Under the pieces are notes generated by a model. The model was not told the origin of the DNA. It ran no database searches and was given only the letters and a program-made list of their open reading frames with translations. A DNA stretch of 6,912 nucleotides, taken from Geodermatophilaceae bacterium. Lineage in GTDB: Bacteria; Actinomycetota; Actinomycetes; Mycobacteriales; Geodermatophilaceae. Made by a program: the position numbers and the translations under genes. The DNA is taken from positions 1-6,912 of the forward strand of contig JACCTM010000321.1 of assembly GCA_013812385.1 (NCBI GenBank). The letters run 5' to 3'. Shown piece after piece: positions 1-6,121 of this stretch (position 1 is its first letter; each line of letters begins with the position of its first letter).

Positions 1-1101
1 CCAGCCCTGCGCGCGTGCTGTTGCCACCTGGGTCTGCCAGTCCTTGCGGTACGGCGTCGACGGGCCGCCGAGCGAGTCGTAGAACTCCACCCGTTCGGCG
101 CCTTCGGTCGTACCCGCTCGATCACGCAATTGGCCGCCCCACACCGCCTTTGGCTCGTCGAAGGCCTGGTAGGCGAGGCCGTCACCGCCCTTACGGCGCA
201 TGAACATCGGCCCCTGCGGTCCGGAGATGTGGTGGCGCAGAAGATGTACCACCCGCGTCTGGAGACCGTGGGCATTGCGTTCCTCGATCAGCCGATGCAC
301 CACCCGCGCGGCAACGAGTCCGGAACCGCGGACAATGACCGTGCCCGGACGGCGTCGCAGCTGGTCATAGACATGCTCGTGCGGTTCGTAGGCGTTCACC
401 ACCCGGCTGGAGTTCCGGGTCGACTCACGGTAGGCCGCCAGTTGGGGGAGAAACCGCAATCCGACGTACCCGACGGCCAGATGCACATACGCCGACCGGA
501 ACGCGATCCGCCTGGCCCCGTTGGCCCGCTCCGGTGTGGTGAGGACGGTGAAGTACCCGCCGGCCTCCCGGCGACGAACCATCCGCACCTGTCCCTGGGT
601 GACCATCTCCGGATAGCGGATCCGGCGGGCCTCGCGAGCCAACGCGTCGAGCACCTGACCCAGGCGCGGGGTGTAGTGCTCGCCGAAGACCGGCTCGGTG
701 AGCACCTGCCAGAGCGGCCGGAGCGATCCACGGACAGTTTCCGCCCCGAAGCCCTCGCGTACGGCGAAGGACGGGAAGCCCCAGAGATTGTCGGGGCAAG
801 ACGATGAGTCCGAGCGCAGCCGGTCCTCGCGCGAGATCTGGGAGACCCGAGTCAGATACGCGAAGCTCTCCCAGGGAGTGCTTAGAGGTGTGAGCACTTG
901 AAGTGATTCGGGCCGGACCCCGCAGATCCTCAGGTGGTCGATCAACGCGAACGAGCCGAGTCCGCCGCCGACGCAGACCATGGGTGCATCGGCGATCGGT
1001 ATCCCGGCGTCGAAGAGCAGTTGTTCCGACCAGATGTCGGTATCGAGGAGTCTGCGGGTCAGGTCACCGGTACGAGCAACGAAAGGCCCGGCGGCGGTCA
1101 T
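1..1101 (-). CDS. FAD/NAD(P)-binding oxidoreductase-like protein, N-terminal 367 residues (C-terminus outside the window)
   Basis: The minus strand is open from ATG at 1101 to the window edge, giving 367 codons with no stop. Residues 41-60 form a Rossmann dinucleotide-binding turn (VCVGGGLGSFALIDHL, with GGGLGS at 45-50). Residues 205-213 (YVHLAVGYV) resemble the second flavin-contacting strand of two-dinucleotide-fold flavoproteins. A second nucleotide-binding turn follows at 254-267 (TVIVRGSGLVAARV). FAD plus NAD(P) binding in a flavin-monooxygenase or disulfide-reductase-like layout is inferred; the substrate is unknown. No signal peptide or membrane segment is visible, so it is probably cytoplasmic. 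ATG 1101 is the first usable start: going upstream, no ATG, GTG or TTG occurs in this frame for about 60 codons. No Shine-Dalgarno sequence precedes it. It is divergent from the DUF2510 gene. The existence of the gene is secure; its exact family is not. Confidence 0.85.
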   Translation of the reverse strand, partial: MTAAGPFVARTGDLTRRLLDTDIWSEQLLFDAGIPIADAPMVCVGGGLGSFALIDHLRICGVRPESLQVLTPLSTPWESFAYLTRVSQISREDRLRSDSSSCPDNLWGFPSFAVREGFGAETVRGSLRPLWQVLTEPVFGEHYTPRLGQVLDALAREARRIRYPEMVTQGQVRMVRRREAGGYFTVLTTPERANGARRIAFRSAYVHLAVGYVGLRFLPQLAAYRESTRNSSRVVNAYEPHEHVYDQLRRRPGTVIVRGSGLVAARVVHRLIEERNAHGLQTRVVHLLRHHISGPQGPMFMRRKGGDGLAYQAFDEPKAVWGGQLRDRAGTTEGAERVEFYDSLGGPSTPYRKDWQTQVATARAQGW

Positions 1102-1110
1102 GATTTCGTC

Positions 1111-1116
1111 ACGATA
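1111..1116 (-). promoter_or_regulatory. Candidate -10 hexamer TATCGT of the oxidoreductase gene
   Basis: TATCGT on the minus strand fits the actinobacterial -10 pattern TANNNT. It ends 9 nt before ATG 1101, so transcription would begin within a few bases of the start codon, giving a leaderless or nearly leaderless mRNA. That agrees with the lack of a Shine-Dalgarno sequence. No -35 box is recognisable about 17 nt upstream. A six-base match is weak evidence alone. Confidence 0.35.
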
Positions 1117-1168
1117 GTGCCGCCGGTAGCCCTGGCTCGGGACGTCGCGCTCAGGCGGACCCTCGCCG

Positions 1169-1174
1169 TAGGCT
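1169..1174 (+). promoter_or_regulatory. Candidate -10 hexamer TAGGCT of the DUF2510 gene
   Basis: TAGGCT fits TANNNT and ends 7 nt before GTG 1182, the spacing expected when transcription starts at the start codon itself. No Shine-Dalgarno sequence lies in the 20 nt before the GTG. Together these suggest a leaderless transcript. No convincing -35 is seen. With the opposing candidate at 1111-1116, the 80-nt gap would hold two divergent promoters. Confidence 0.4.
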
Positions 1175-1181
1175 TGACGAC

Positions 1182-2150
1182 GTGACGGACACCTCGACCG
1201 CCGGGTGGTATCCCGACCCGGAAGGCCGCCCAGGTCTGGAGCGATGGTGGAACGGTGTGGGCTGGAGCGAGTCGATCCGGCCACTGTCGAGTTCCGGCAC
1301 GGTGCTGACTGCACAGAACCGTGACCGGGTCATCACGCAGTACGGGACCAGGTACGAGTCGGCTATCGGCGCGGATTCCGACTACTGGGAGCAGCGAGCA
1401 GCGCCGCAAGGACCGTGGCAGACCGAAGGCTTTCAGCCGGAGTCGGCGGGCGCGGTCGGCACACGGCAGCTCGGGGCCGGCGTGGGGTCGCGAGCTGGCT
1501 GGATCGCCGGGCTCGTCGGCGCCGTCGTACTGGTGCTGATCATCAGCGTCGTCATCTTCGTCGGGGGTCGTTCGGACGACCCTGGGCCGCCGATCGCCAG
1601 CAGTGGGCAAACAGAGGCGCCGACCCGGCCGCCGGGGCAGACCCGGATCGTCGACGAGGATGCCGGTGTCGGCTACCCCTATCTGGGCACCTATTGGCTG
1701 GAGTTCGTCAACGAGGTACTCGAGACGACATCCACGGCCGGCCAGTACATCGTGACCCAGGAGCAGGTCCCTTCTGGTGGCCAATTCATTGCCCAGGTCA
1801 CGTCGGGGCCACTGCAGGCAACGTTCGGGTACGCCGGTCCCAGTTCTTTCGCCGGCACCATCGCCGCCGTGCAGGGCAGTGTCCGAACCAACTACTACCC
1901 CGCCCCCAACGACATCGAGGTGCTGCGTGACGAGGCCGTCACCGTCGACGGCGCCGCGGCCTATCTGCTGGAGTTCAATCTGGAATGGGACGTGCCCGGC
2001 TACGACTCGACGGGGGAGCGGGCCGCGCTGATCCTGATCGAGACCGGACGTTCGGCTCCGGCGCTGATGTACATCTCGATCCCGAACACCCATGCCGAGC
2101 TGTACGGCATCGTCGACCGGGTCATCGCGGAGATCGACGTCCTGAACTGA
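1182..2150 (+). CDS. DUF2510 domain single-pass membrane protein with extracytoplasmic C-terminal domain
   Basis: This is a 322-residue protein of unknown function. Residues 7-33 match the short actinobacterial DUF2510 module: AGWYPDP, then RWWNG and a further Trp (W9, W22, W23, W28). A polar cytoplasmic stretch leads to one strong transmembrane helix at about 107-127 (rich in Val, Ile and Leu). A Pro/Thr/Gly-rich linker spans about 131-155, and a folded domain of about 165 residues lies outside the cell. With no cleavable signal peptide, an N-in, C-out orientation is likely. The C-terminal domain has alternating strands and ends in a helix (HAELYGIVDRVIAEIDVL), which recalls the LpqN/PsbP/Mog1-like fold; this is only an impression. 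GTG 1182 is chosen because the DUF2510 motif begins seven codons later. The gene stands alone, divergent from the oxidoreductase and 55 nt before the peptidase operon. Confidence 0.88.
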   Translation: MTDTSTAGWYPDPEGRPGLERWWNGVGWSESIRPLSSSGTVLTAQNRDRVITQYGTRYESAIGADSDYWEQRAAPQGPWQTEGFQPESAGAVGTRQLGAGVGSRAGWIAGLVGAVVLVLIISVVIFVGGRSDDPGPPIASSGQTEAPTRPPGQTRIVDEDAGVGYPYLGTYWLEFVNEVLETTSTAGQYIVTQEQVPSGGQFIAQVTSGPLQATFGYAGPSSFAGTIAAVQGSVRTNYYPAPNDIEVLRDEAVTVDGAAAYLLEFNLEWDVPGYDSTGERAALILIETGRSAPALMYISIPNTHAELYGIVDRVIAEIDVLN

Positions 2151-2155
2151 GCCGC

Positions 2156-2179
2156 GGCCGGCGCACCGAACCACCGGCC
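2156..2179 (+). terminator. GC-rich hairpin after the DUF2510 gene, possible terminator
   Basis: GGCCGG (2156-2161) and CCGGCC (2174-2179) can pair as a perfect 6-bp stem with a 12-nt loop, starting 5 nt after the DUF2510 stop codon. No T-run follows, so it is not a classical intrinsic terminator, although U-poor hairpins are often proposed as terminators in actinobacteria. In this GC-rich DNA a 6-bp GC stem may arise by chance. Confidence 0.3.
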
Positions 2180-2192
2180 CTCGGGCAGCAGC

Positions 2193-2198
2193 TATCGT
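2193..2198 (+). promoter_or_regulatory. Candidate -10 hexamer TATCGT of the M16-M16-nudC operon
   Basis: TATCGT fits TANNNT and ends 7 nt before GTG 2206, so the transcript would begin at or next to the start codon. No Shine-Dalgarno sequence is present. The hexamer is identical to the one before the minus-strand oxidoreductase, and the 7-nt spacing equals that of the DUF2510 gene. No clear -35 is visible. Confidence 0.45.
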
Positions 2199-2205
2199 CG
2201 CGCGG

Positions 2206-3510
2206 GTGCCCGTCCGCATTCCGACCCTGCCGGCCCATCCATTGCACCGCCTGACCCTGGACAACGGGCTGCGAGTCGTACTGGCTCCGGACTCCACTGC
2301 GCCGGTGGTGGCCGTGGCCGTCTACTACGACGTTGGCATGCGCAGCGAACCGATGGGCCGCACCGGATTCGCTCACCTCTTCGAGCACGTCATGTTTCAG
2401 GGCTCGGCGCATCTCCCCAAACTCGAACACGCCCGCCAGGTGCAGGGCAGCGGCGGAGTCTTCAACGGCAGCACCCATCTGGACTACACCAACTACTTCG
2501 AGGTGTTGCCGGCCGGAGCGCTGGAGCGGGCGATGTTCTGCGAGGCCGACCGGATGGCCGCGCCACTGCTGACCCAGGAGACCATCGACAATCAGATCGA
2601 CGTGGTCAAGGAGGAGATCCGGGTCAACGTCCTGAACCGCCCGTACGGCGCCTTCCCCTGGCTGCAGCTGCCCGAGGTGTTGTTCGACTCCTTCGCCAAC
2701 ACCCACAACGGATACGGCGACTTCGTCGACCTGGAAAGTGCCACTGCCGATGACGCCGCTGCGTTCTTCGATTCCTACTACGCGCCCGGAAACGCGGTCC
2801 TTGCCGTCGGCGGGGACTTCGACGTCGAGCAGGCAACACAGTGGGTCCACCGGTACTTCGCGCGCGTACCTGCGCGTAGGACCCCGGACCGGCCGCCCTT
2901 CGCCGAGCCGGCCCTGCCCGAGGACCGGCACGCTGAGGTCGTCGATCCACTCGCCGCCACGCCGGCGCTAGCCATCGGCTGGCGGGTGCCCGACCCGGTG
3001 GGGGACTTCGACAGCTTCCTGCCCTATGTCGTGTTGAGCGAACTGATGTCGGACTCCGACGCCTCGCGGCTCGAACAGCGCCTCATCCACCGCGATCGCC
3101 TGGCGATCCACCAGGCGATGTACCTCGGACTGTTCGGTGACCCGTTCGATGCACGAGACGCCACAGCGCTGATGTTCCAGGCTCACCACGGAAGCCACGT
3201 CAGCGCCAGCCAGCTGCTGACCGCCGTCGAGGAGGAGCTGGAATCGGTGGTCGACGAGGGTGTCAGTGAGACCGAACTCGCCCGGGTGCAGGCGCGAATC
3301 GCCGCGCAGCTGCTGCGTCAGGCCGACCCGGTGCTCGGCCGTACCCAGGGGTTTGCTGCCGGGGAGTTGATCCACGGCCGGGCGGAGTTCGCGACCGAAC
3401 TTCCGGGTCGGCTGGCCGAGGTGGACGCCGGATCGGTGGCCGCGGCGGCGGCGGCCCTGCGCATTTCGCACAGAGCCGTGCTGGAACTGACTCCAGGGGC
3501 GAGCGCGTGA
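2206..3510 (+). CDS. M16 family zinc metallopeptidase, catalytic (beta-like) subunit
   Basis: A 434-residue protein with the inverted zinc motif HxxEH at residues 57-61 (GFAHLFEHVMFQGS). The third ligand is Glu137, exactly 76 residues after His61, within VVKEEIR. The substrate-strand motif FNGSTHLDYTNYFEVLP follows at about 86-102. The length is typical of M16B peptidases with two lobes of about 210 residues; the first lobe ends near NAVLAVGGDFDVEQA (196-210). In the second lobe Arg288 of the Arg/Tyr substrate pair is present (SRLEQRL), but the Tyr position has Ile or His. This is the pattern of the catalytic subunit of a heterodimer. No signal peptide is seen, so it is probably cytoplasmic; M16 enzymes cleave peptides or unfolded polypeptides in an enclosed chamber. 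It is the first gene of the operon and overlaps the next by 4 nt. GTG 2206 is supported by the -10-like hexamer. The substrate is unknown. Confidence 0.95.
   Translation: MPVRIPTLPAHPLHRLTLDNGLRVVLAPDSTAPVVAVAVYYDVGMRSEPMGRTGFAHLFEHVMFQGSAHLPKLEHARQVQGSGGVFNGSTHLDYTNYFEVLPAGALERAMFCEADRMAAPLLTQETIDNQIDVVKEEIRVNVLNRPYGAFPWLQLPEVLFDSFANTHNGYGDFVDLESATADDAAAFFDSYYAPGNAVLAVGGDFDVEQATQWVHRYFARVPARRTPDRPPFAEPALPEDRHAEVVDPLAATPALAIGWRVPDPVGDFDSFLPYVVLSELMSDSDASRLEQRLIHRDRLAIHQAMYLGLFGDPFDARDATALMFQAHHGSHVSASQLLTAVEEELESVVDEGVSETELARVQARIAAQLLRQADPVLGRTQGFAAGELIHGRAEFATELPGRLAEVDAGSVAAAAAALRISHRAVLELTPGASA
3495..3499 (+). promoter_or_regulatory. Shine-Dalgarno AGGGG for the second M16 gene
   Basis: AGGGG lies within the end of the first M16 gene, 7 nt before GTG 3507. 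With the GTGA stop/start overlap it supports coupled translation from this GTG rather than from the internal ATG at 3540. Confidence 0.5.
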
Positions 3511-4868
3511 GCGTCGTGCTGGACGAGGATCCGACCGCGATGGTGTTGCCGCCCCTGATCGAGGCACGGTCGGCGCGGGCACCGCGGGCGGTCGCCGCGA
3601 CCCTGCCCAACGGGCTGGACACCTTGGTCGTACGGCGCCGCACCGTTCCGATGGTCGAGGTTCGGTTGCGCATCCCGCTTCCGATGGCCAACGGCCGTAC
3701 CGCTGCAGCCACCGTCGCGCGTGGCTCCTTGATGTCGTCATCGATGCTGTTCGGAACCGCCCAGCGTGATCAGCGACAACTGGCCAACGACCTCGCAACC
3801 GTGGGCGCGGATCTGTCGGTCTCGGCTGACTCGGACAGGCTGCTGTTCTCGACGGCGGTTCTGCGCACCGGACTGTCCACTGTGCTCGATCTGCTCGCCG
3901 ACGTTCTGACGTCTGCGACCTATCCGAGGGCTGAGGTGGTGGCCGAGCGCGATCGGCTCGGTCAGCGGATCACGATGGCGCTCAGCCAGCCCGGCGTCGT
4001 CGCCCGGATGGCGCGCTCTCGTCGGCTGTTCGGTGATCACCCGTATGCCCAGGCGATGCCCGATCCCGCCATGGTGGCCGAGCTCGAGGCAGTCACGCTC
4101 CGGCGGAGCCATCGCGACCGCGTACGGCCGTACGGTGCAACTCTTGTCGTCGTCGGCGACGTACAGCCGGCGACAGTGGCCAAGCAGGCGAGTTCTGCTT
4201 TCGCCGACTGGGTCGGTACGCCGCGGCGCTCGAGGGTCTTGGCGTTGCCGGAATTCGAGCCGGGTGGGATCACCCTGGTGGATCGGCCCGGTGCGGTGCA
4301 GTCGAACATCCGGATCGGTGGCGCGGCGGTGGGCCGTCGTGACCCTGCCTACGCCGCTCAGCAGTTGGCCAATCTGATCTTCGGTGGCTACTTCTCCTCG
4401 CGGTTGACCGAGAATCTGCGGGAGCGCAACGGGTTCACCTACAGCCCGCACAGCGGTGTCGACAACGCAGCAGCAGGTTCCACCTTTTTCGTCGACGCTG
4501 ACGTCGCCACTGGGGTGACCGCGCGCGCCGTACACGAGACCTGGTACGAACTCGGCCGGATGGCCCTGGCGCCGGTCACGCAAGACGAACTGGACTTGGC
4601 GCGACGGTATGCGTTGGGCACGCTGGCGTTGTCCACCGAAACCCAGGCCGGACTGGCCTCTACCTTGTCAAGTCTTGCTGGACAAGGTCTTTCCGCATCC
4701 TGGCTGGCTGACTACCAGAAAGCGGTTGCCGCTGTCACGATTTCCGACGTGCAGGAGGCCTCCCACCGCCATTTCTCCGTGAGCTCGTTGGCCACCGTCG
4801 TCGTCGGCGACGCAGCGGTGGTCGAGGATTCGTTGCGTTCGTTGGCCGCGCTGCGGAATCCCGAGTGA
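3507..4868 (+). CDS. M16 family peptidase-like protein lacking the zinc site (alpha-like subunit)
   Basis: A 453-residue M16-fold protein. Where the first gene has HxxEH, this one has VARGSLMSSSMLFGT (about 70-84), so no zinc can be bound there and it should not be a peptidase alone. It keeps the C-terminal substrate-binding pair: Arg299 and Tyr312 in FSSRLTENLRERNGFTYS. The two lobes end in similar strands, LVVVGDVQP (213-221) and TVVVGDAAV (430-438). Non-catalytic partners of this type pair with an HxxEH subunit in mitochondrial processing peptidase and in bacterial M16B heterodimers; pairing with its upstream neighbour is inferred from this and from the 4-nt GTGA overlap. The extra N-terminal residues (about 1-28) are Pro/Ala/Arg-rich. 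An ATG at 3540 is a possible alternative start, but the coupled GTG with AGGGG is preferred. The gene overlaps nudC by 4 nt. Confidence 0.93.
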   Translation: MSVVLDEDPTAMVLPPLIEARSARAPRAVAATLPNGLDTLVVRRRTVPMVEVRLRIPLPMANGRTAAATVARGSLMSSSMLFGTAQRDQRQLANDLATVGADLSVSADSDRLLFSTAVLRTGLSTVLDLLADVLTSATYPRAEVVAERDRLGQRITMALSQPGVVARMARSRRLFGDHPYAQAMPDPAMVAELEAVTLRRSHRDRVRPYGATLVVVGDVQPATVAKQASSAFADWVGTPRRSRVLALPEFEPGGITLVDRPGAVQSNIRIGGAAVGRRDPAYAAQQLANLIFGGYFSSRLTENLRERNGFTYSPHSGVDNAAAGSTFFVDADVATGVTARAVHETWYELGRMALAPVTQDELDLARRYALGTLALSTETQAGLASTLSSLAGQGLSASWLADYQKAVAAVTISDVQEASHRHFSVSSLATVVVGDAAVVEDSLRSLAALRNPE

Positions 4869-5797
4869 GCCAGGAGGGACCAGCCGCACGGCCCTACGCC
4901 CATCCCGTACGACCGGCGCTGTCCCGAGCCGTACACGACCGTGACGGTCTGCGGCGGCGAGAGGTGCAGGCGAGGCTCGGCCGTGACCTGGACACCCGCG
5001 TCCTCGTGGTGACCGAGGAGTACCTGGTTCCGGTCCGGGAGGCCGAAGGCGGGCCGGCGCTGCACTTCCGTTCTGCCGAAGCGGTGGACTCCGAGCCGGC
5101 CGAGCTGACTTATCTCGGGACGCACGACGGGATCGCCTACGCGATGGCGCGGGGCAGCCGCGACATACGGGCCGACCGATGGACGGGGCTGCGAGACATC
5201 GGGGCCGAGGTCGACGAGCTGGACGCCGGGCTGCTGGTCGAGGCGGTGGCCCTGGCCCAATGGCAGGACCGCTCGCTGCATTGTGCGCTGTGCGGCGCGG
5301 TCACCGAACTACGCGACGCGGGGTGGGTACGGCACTGCCCGGTCGATGAGACCGACATCTTTCCGCGTACCGATCCGGCGATGATCGTGCTGGTGCACGA
5401 CGGAGCCGACCGCTGCGTGCTGGGACGTCAAGCACTGTGGCCTGCCGACCGGTTCTCGGTGCTGGCGGGATTCGTCGAACCGGGCGAGTCAGCCGAGCAG
5501 GCTGTGGCCCGGGAGGTCTTCGAAGAGGTGCGGCTCGTCGTGACCGACATCCGCTACGTCACCAGCCAGCCCTGGCCGCTGCCACAGTCTCTGATGCTCG
5601 GCTTCACCGCGCAGGTGGACGGCGACCAGACTCTGGTCGTCGACCAGGAGGAGATCGCCGAGGCCGCCTGGTTCTCGCGCGCGGAACTGCGGAACGCCGA
5701 TCGGGTACGGCCGAAACTGCCACCACCAGTGTCGATCGCCCACCGACTGATCACCAATTGGCTCGGCGAGGAACCGGCCATCCCAGCTTGGACCTGA
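4865..5797 (+). CDS. nudC: NADH pyrophosphatase NudC (Nudix hydrolase) with altered Nudix box
   Basis: A 310-residue protein. An N-terminal domain of about 135 residues precedes a degenerate zinc ribbon: C140-x2-C143 and C158, with Asp161 where a fourth Cys would be. FPRTDPAMI (166-174) then opens the Nudix domain. The Nudix box is G202-x5-E208-x7-R216-E217-V-F-E220-E221-V-R223-L, so the metal-binding Glu residues are intact but the final glycine is Arg223. SQPWPLPQSLM (234-244) is the NADH pyrophosphatase signature. NudC enzymes hydrolyse NAD(H) to AMP and NMN(H); some remove NAD caps from RNA, and the mycobacterial enzyme is reported to degrade isoniazid-NAD adducts. It is the third gene of the M16 operon, starting at GTG in a 4-nt overlap. 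A perfect AGGAGG (4872-4877) lies just inside the gene, with no start codon at useful distance after it, so the overlap start is kept. Whether Arg223 lowers activity is unknown. Confidence 0.95.
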   Translation: MSQEGPAARPYAHPVRPALSRAVHDRDGLRRREVQARLGRDLDTRVLVVTEEYLVPVREAEGGPALHFRSAEAVDSEPAELTYLGTHDGIAYAMARGSRDIRADRWTGLRDIGAEVDELDAGLLVEAVALAQWQDRSLHCALCGAVTELRDAGWVRHCPVDETDIFPRTDPAMIVLVHDGADRCVLGRQALWPADRFSVLAGFVEPGESAEQAVAREVFEEVRLVVTDIRYVTSQPWPLPQSLMLGFTAQVDGDQTLVVDQEEIAEAAWFSRAELRNADRVRPKLPPPVSIAHRLITNWLGEEPAIPAWT

Positions 5798-5811
5798 GGC
5801 TCATGCCGTGG

Positions 5812-6057
5812 TCAGGCGGCGAGCTGGGCCTTGACCTGTTCGATCGTGGGGTTCGTCAGCGCGGTGCCGTCCGGGAAGATCAGCGTCGGCACGGTCTGGT
5901 TGCCTCCGTTGGCCTTCTCCACGAGACTCGCGGCGGCCGGGTCGGTCTCGATGTTGACCTCCGCGAACACGATTCCCTCGTTGTTCAGGTGACGCTTGAG
6001 GCGCACGCAGTAGCCACACCAACTGGTCGTGTACATGGTCACCTGCGGGGAACTCAT
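5812..6057 (-). CDS. mrx1: Mycoredoxin (glutaredoxin-like, CGYC active site)
   Basis: An 81-residue thioredoxin-fold protein close in length to mycobacterial Mrx1. The active site is W13-C14-G-Y-C17 in YTTSWCGYCVRL. The cis-Pro motif is T55-V56-P57 after GGNQ, followed by DGTALTNPT (63-71). Mycoredoxins reduce mycothiolated proteins through the first Cys with mycothiol as electron donor, in the cytoplasm. ATG 6057 is chosen because GGAAGG (6064-6069) sits 6 nt before it and the fold begins three codons later. An in-frame ATG at 6147 would add 30 residues unlike the family and lies upstream of the proposed promoter. Its 3' end faces nudC with only 14 nt between stop codons and no obvious hairpin. 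A SigR/SigH-like promoter precedes it. Confidence 0.96.
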   Translation of the reverse strand: MSSPQVTMYTTSWCGYCVRLKRHLNNEGIVFAEVNIETDPAAASLVEKANGGNQTVPTLIFPDGTALTNPTIEQVKAQLAA

Positions 6058-6063
6058 CAAGGG

Positions 6064-6069
6064 CCTTCC
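6064..6069 (-). promoter_or_regulatory. Shine-Dalgarno GGAAGG of mycoredoxin, decides the start
   Basis: GGAAGG on the minus strand is 6 nt before ATG 6057. It fixes the 81-residue reading against the longer in-frame start at 6147. Confidence 0.7.
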
Positions 6070-6094
6070 GGTCGGGTCGTCGGTCACCGGAGAC

Positions 6095-6121
6095 AACGCT
6101 GTCGTGCCGGCATCTCTTCCC
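6095..6121 (-). promoter_or_regulatory. SigR/SigH-type ECF promoter upstream of mycoredoxin
   Basis: On the minus strand GGGAAG (6121-6116) is followed after exactly 18 nt by GTT (6097-6095). SigR of Streptomyces and SigH of mycobacteria and corynebacteria recognise GGAAT-N18/19-GTT, and their regulons are rich in thiol-redox genes. Only the last base of the -35 differs (G for T). A start site near 6088 would leave a leader of about 30 nt containing the GGAAGG. Context, spacing and gene function agree; the motif is short, so this is inferred. Confidence 0.6.

Noticed and set aside
130..807. Plus-strand open frame of 225 codons, and two minus-strand frames at 396-731 and 425-799
   Set aside because: All lie over the oxidoreductase frame, which has two Rossmann motifs. 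The alternatives give low-complexity Arg/Pro/Gly-rich translations without motifs.
1174..1179. TTGACG as a -35 box
   Set aside because: A matching -10 would fall inside the DUF2510 coding region, and the TTGACG overlaps the better placed TAGGCT hexamer.
1098..2297. Long antisense open frame (399 codons, minus) over the DUF2510 gene
   Set aside because: It mirrors a gene with a clear DUF2510 motif and membrane helix, its translation has no recognisable domain, and it runs into the first M16 gene. Long antisense frames are expected in GC-rich DNA.
2968..4583. Antisense frames of 276 and 281 codons over the M16 genes
   Set aside because: Their translations are Arg/Gly/Pro-rich without motifs, while the plus strand carries well-supported M16 proteins.
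4144..4812. Repeated GTCGTCGTCGGCGACG string (near 4147 and 4797) as a DNA repeat
   Set aside because: Both copies encode the VVVGD strand that ends each M16 lobe, so the repeat is explained by the domain duplication of the protein family.
5798..5811. Bidirectional terminator between nudC and mycoredoxin
   Set aside because: The gap is only 14 nt, and I see no stem of more than 4 bp or T-run in or around it.
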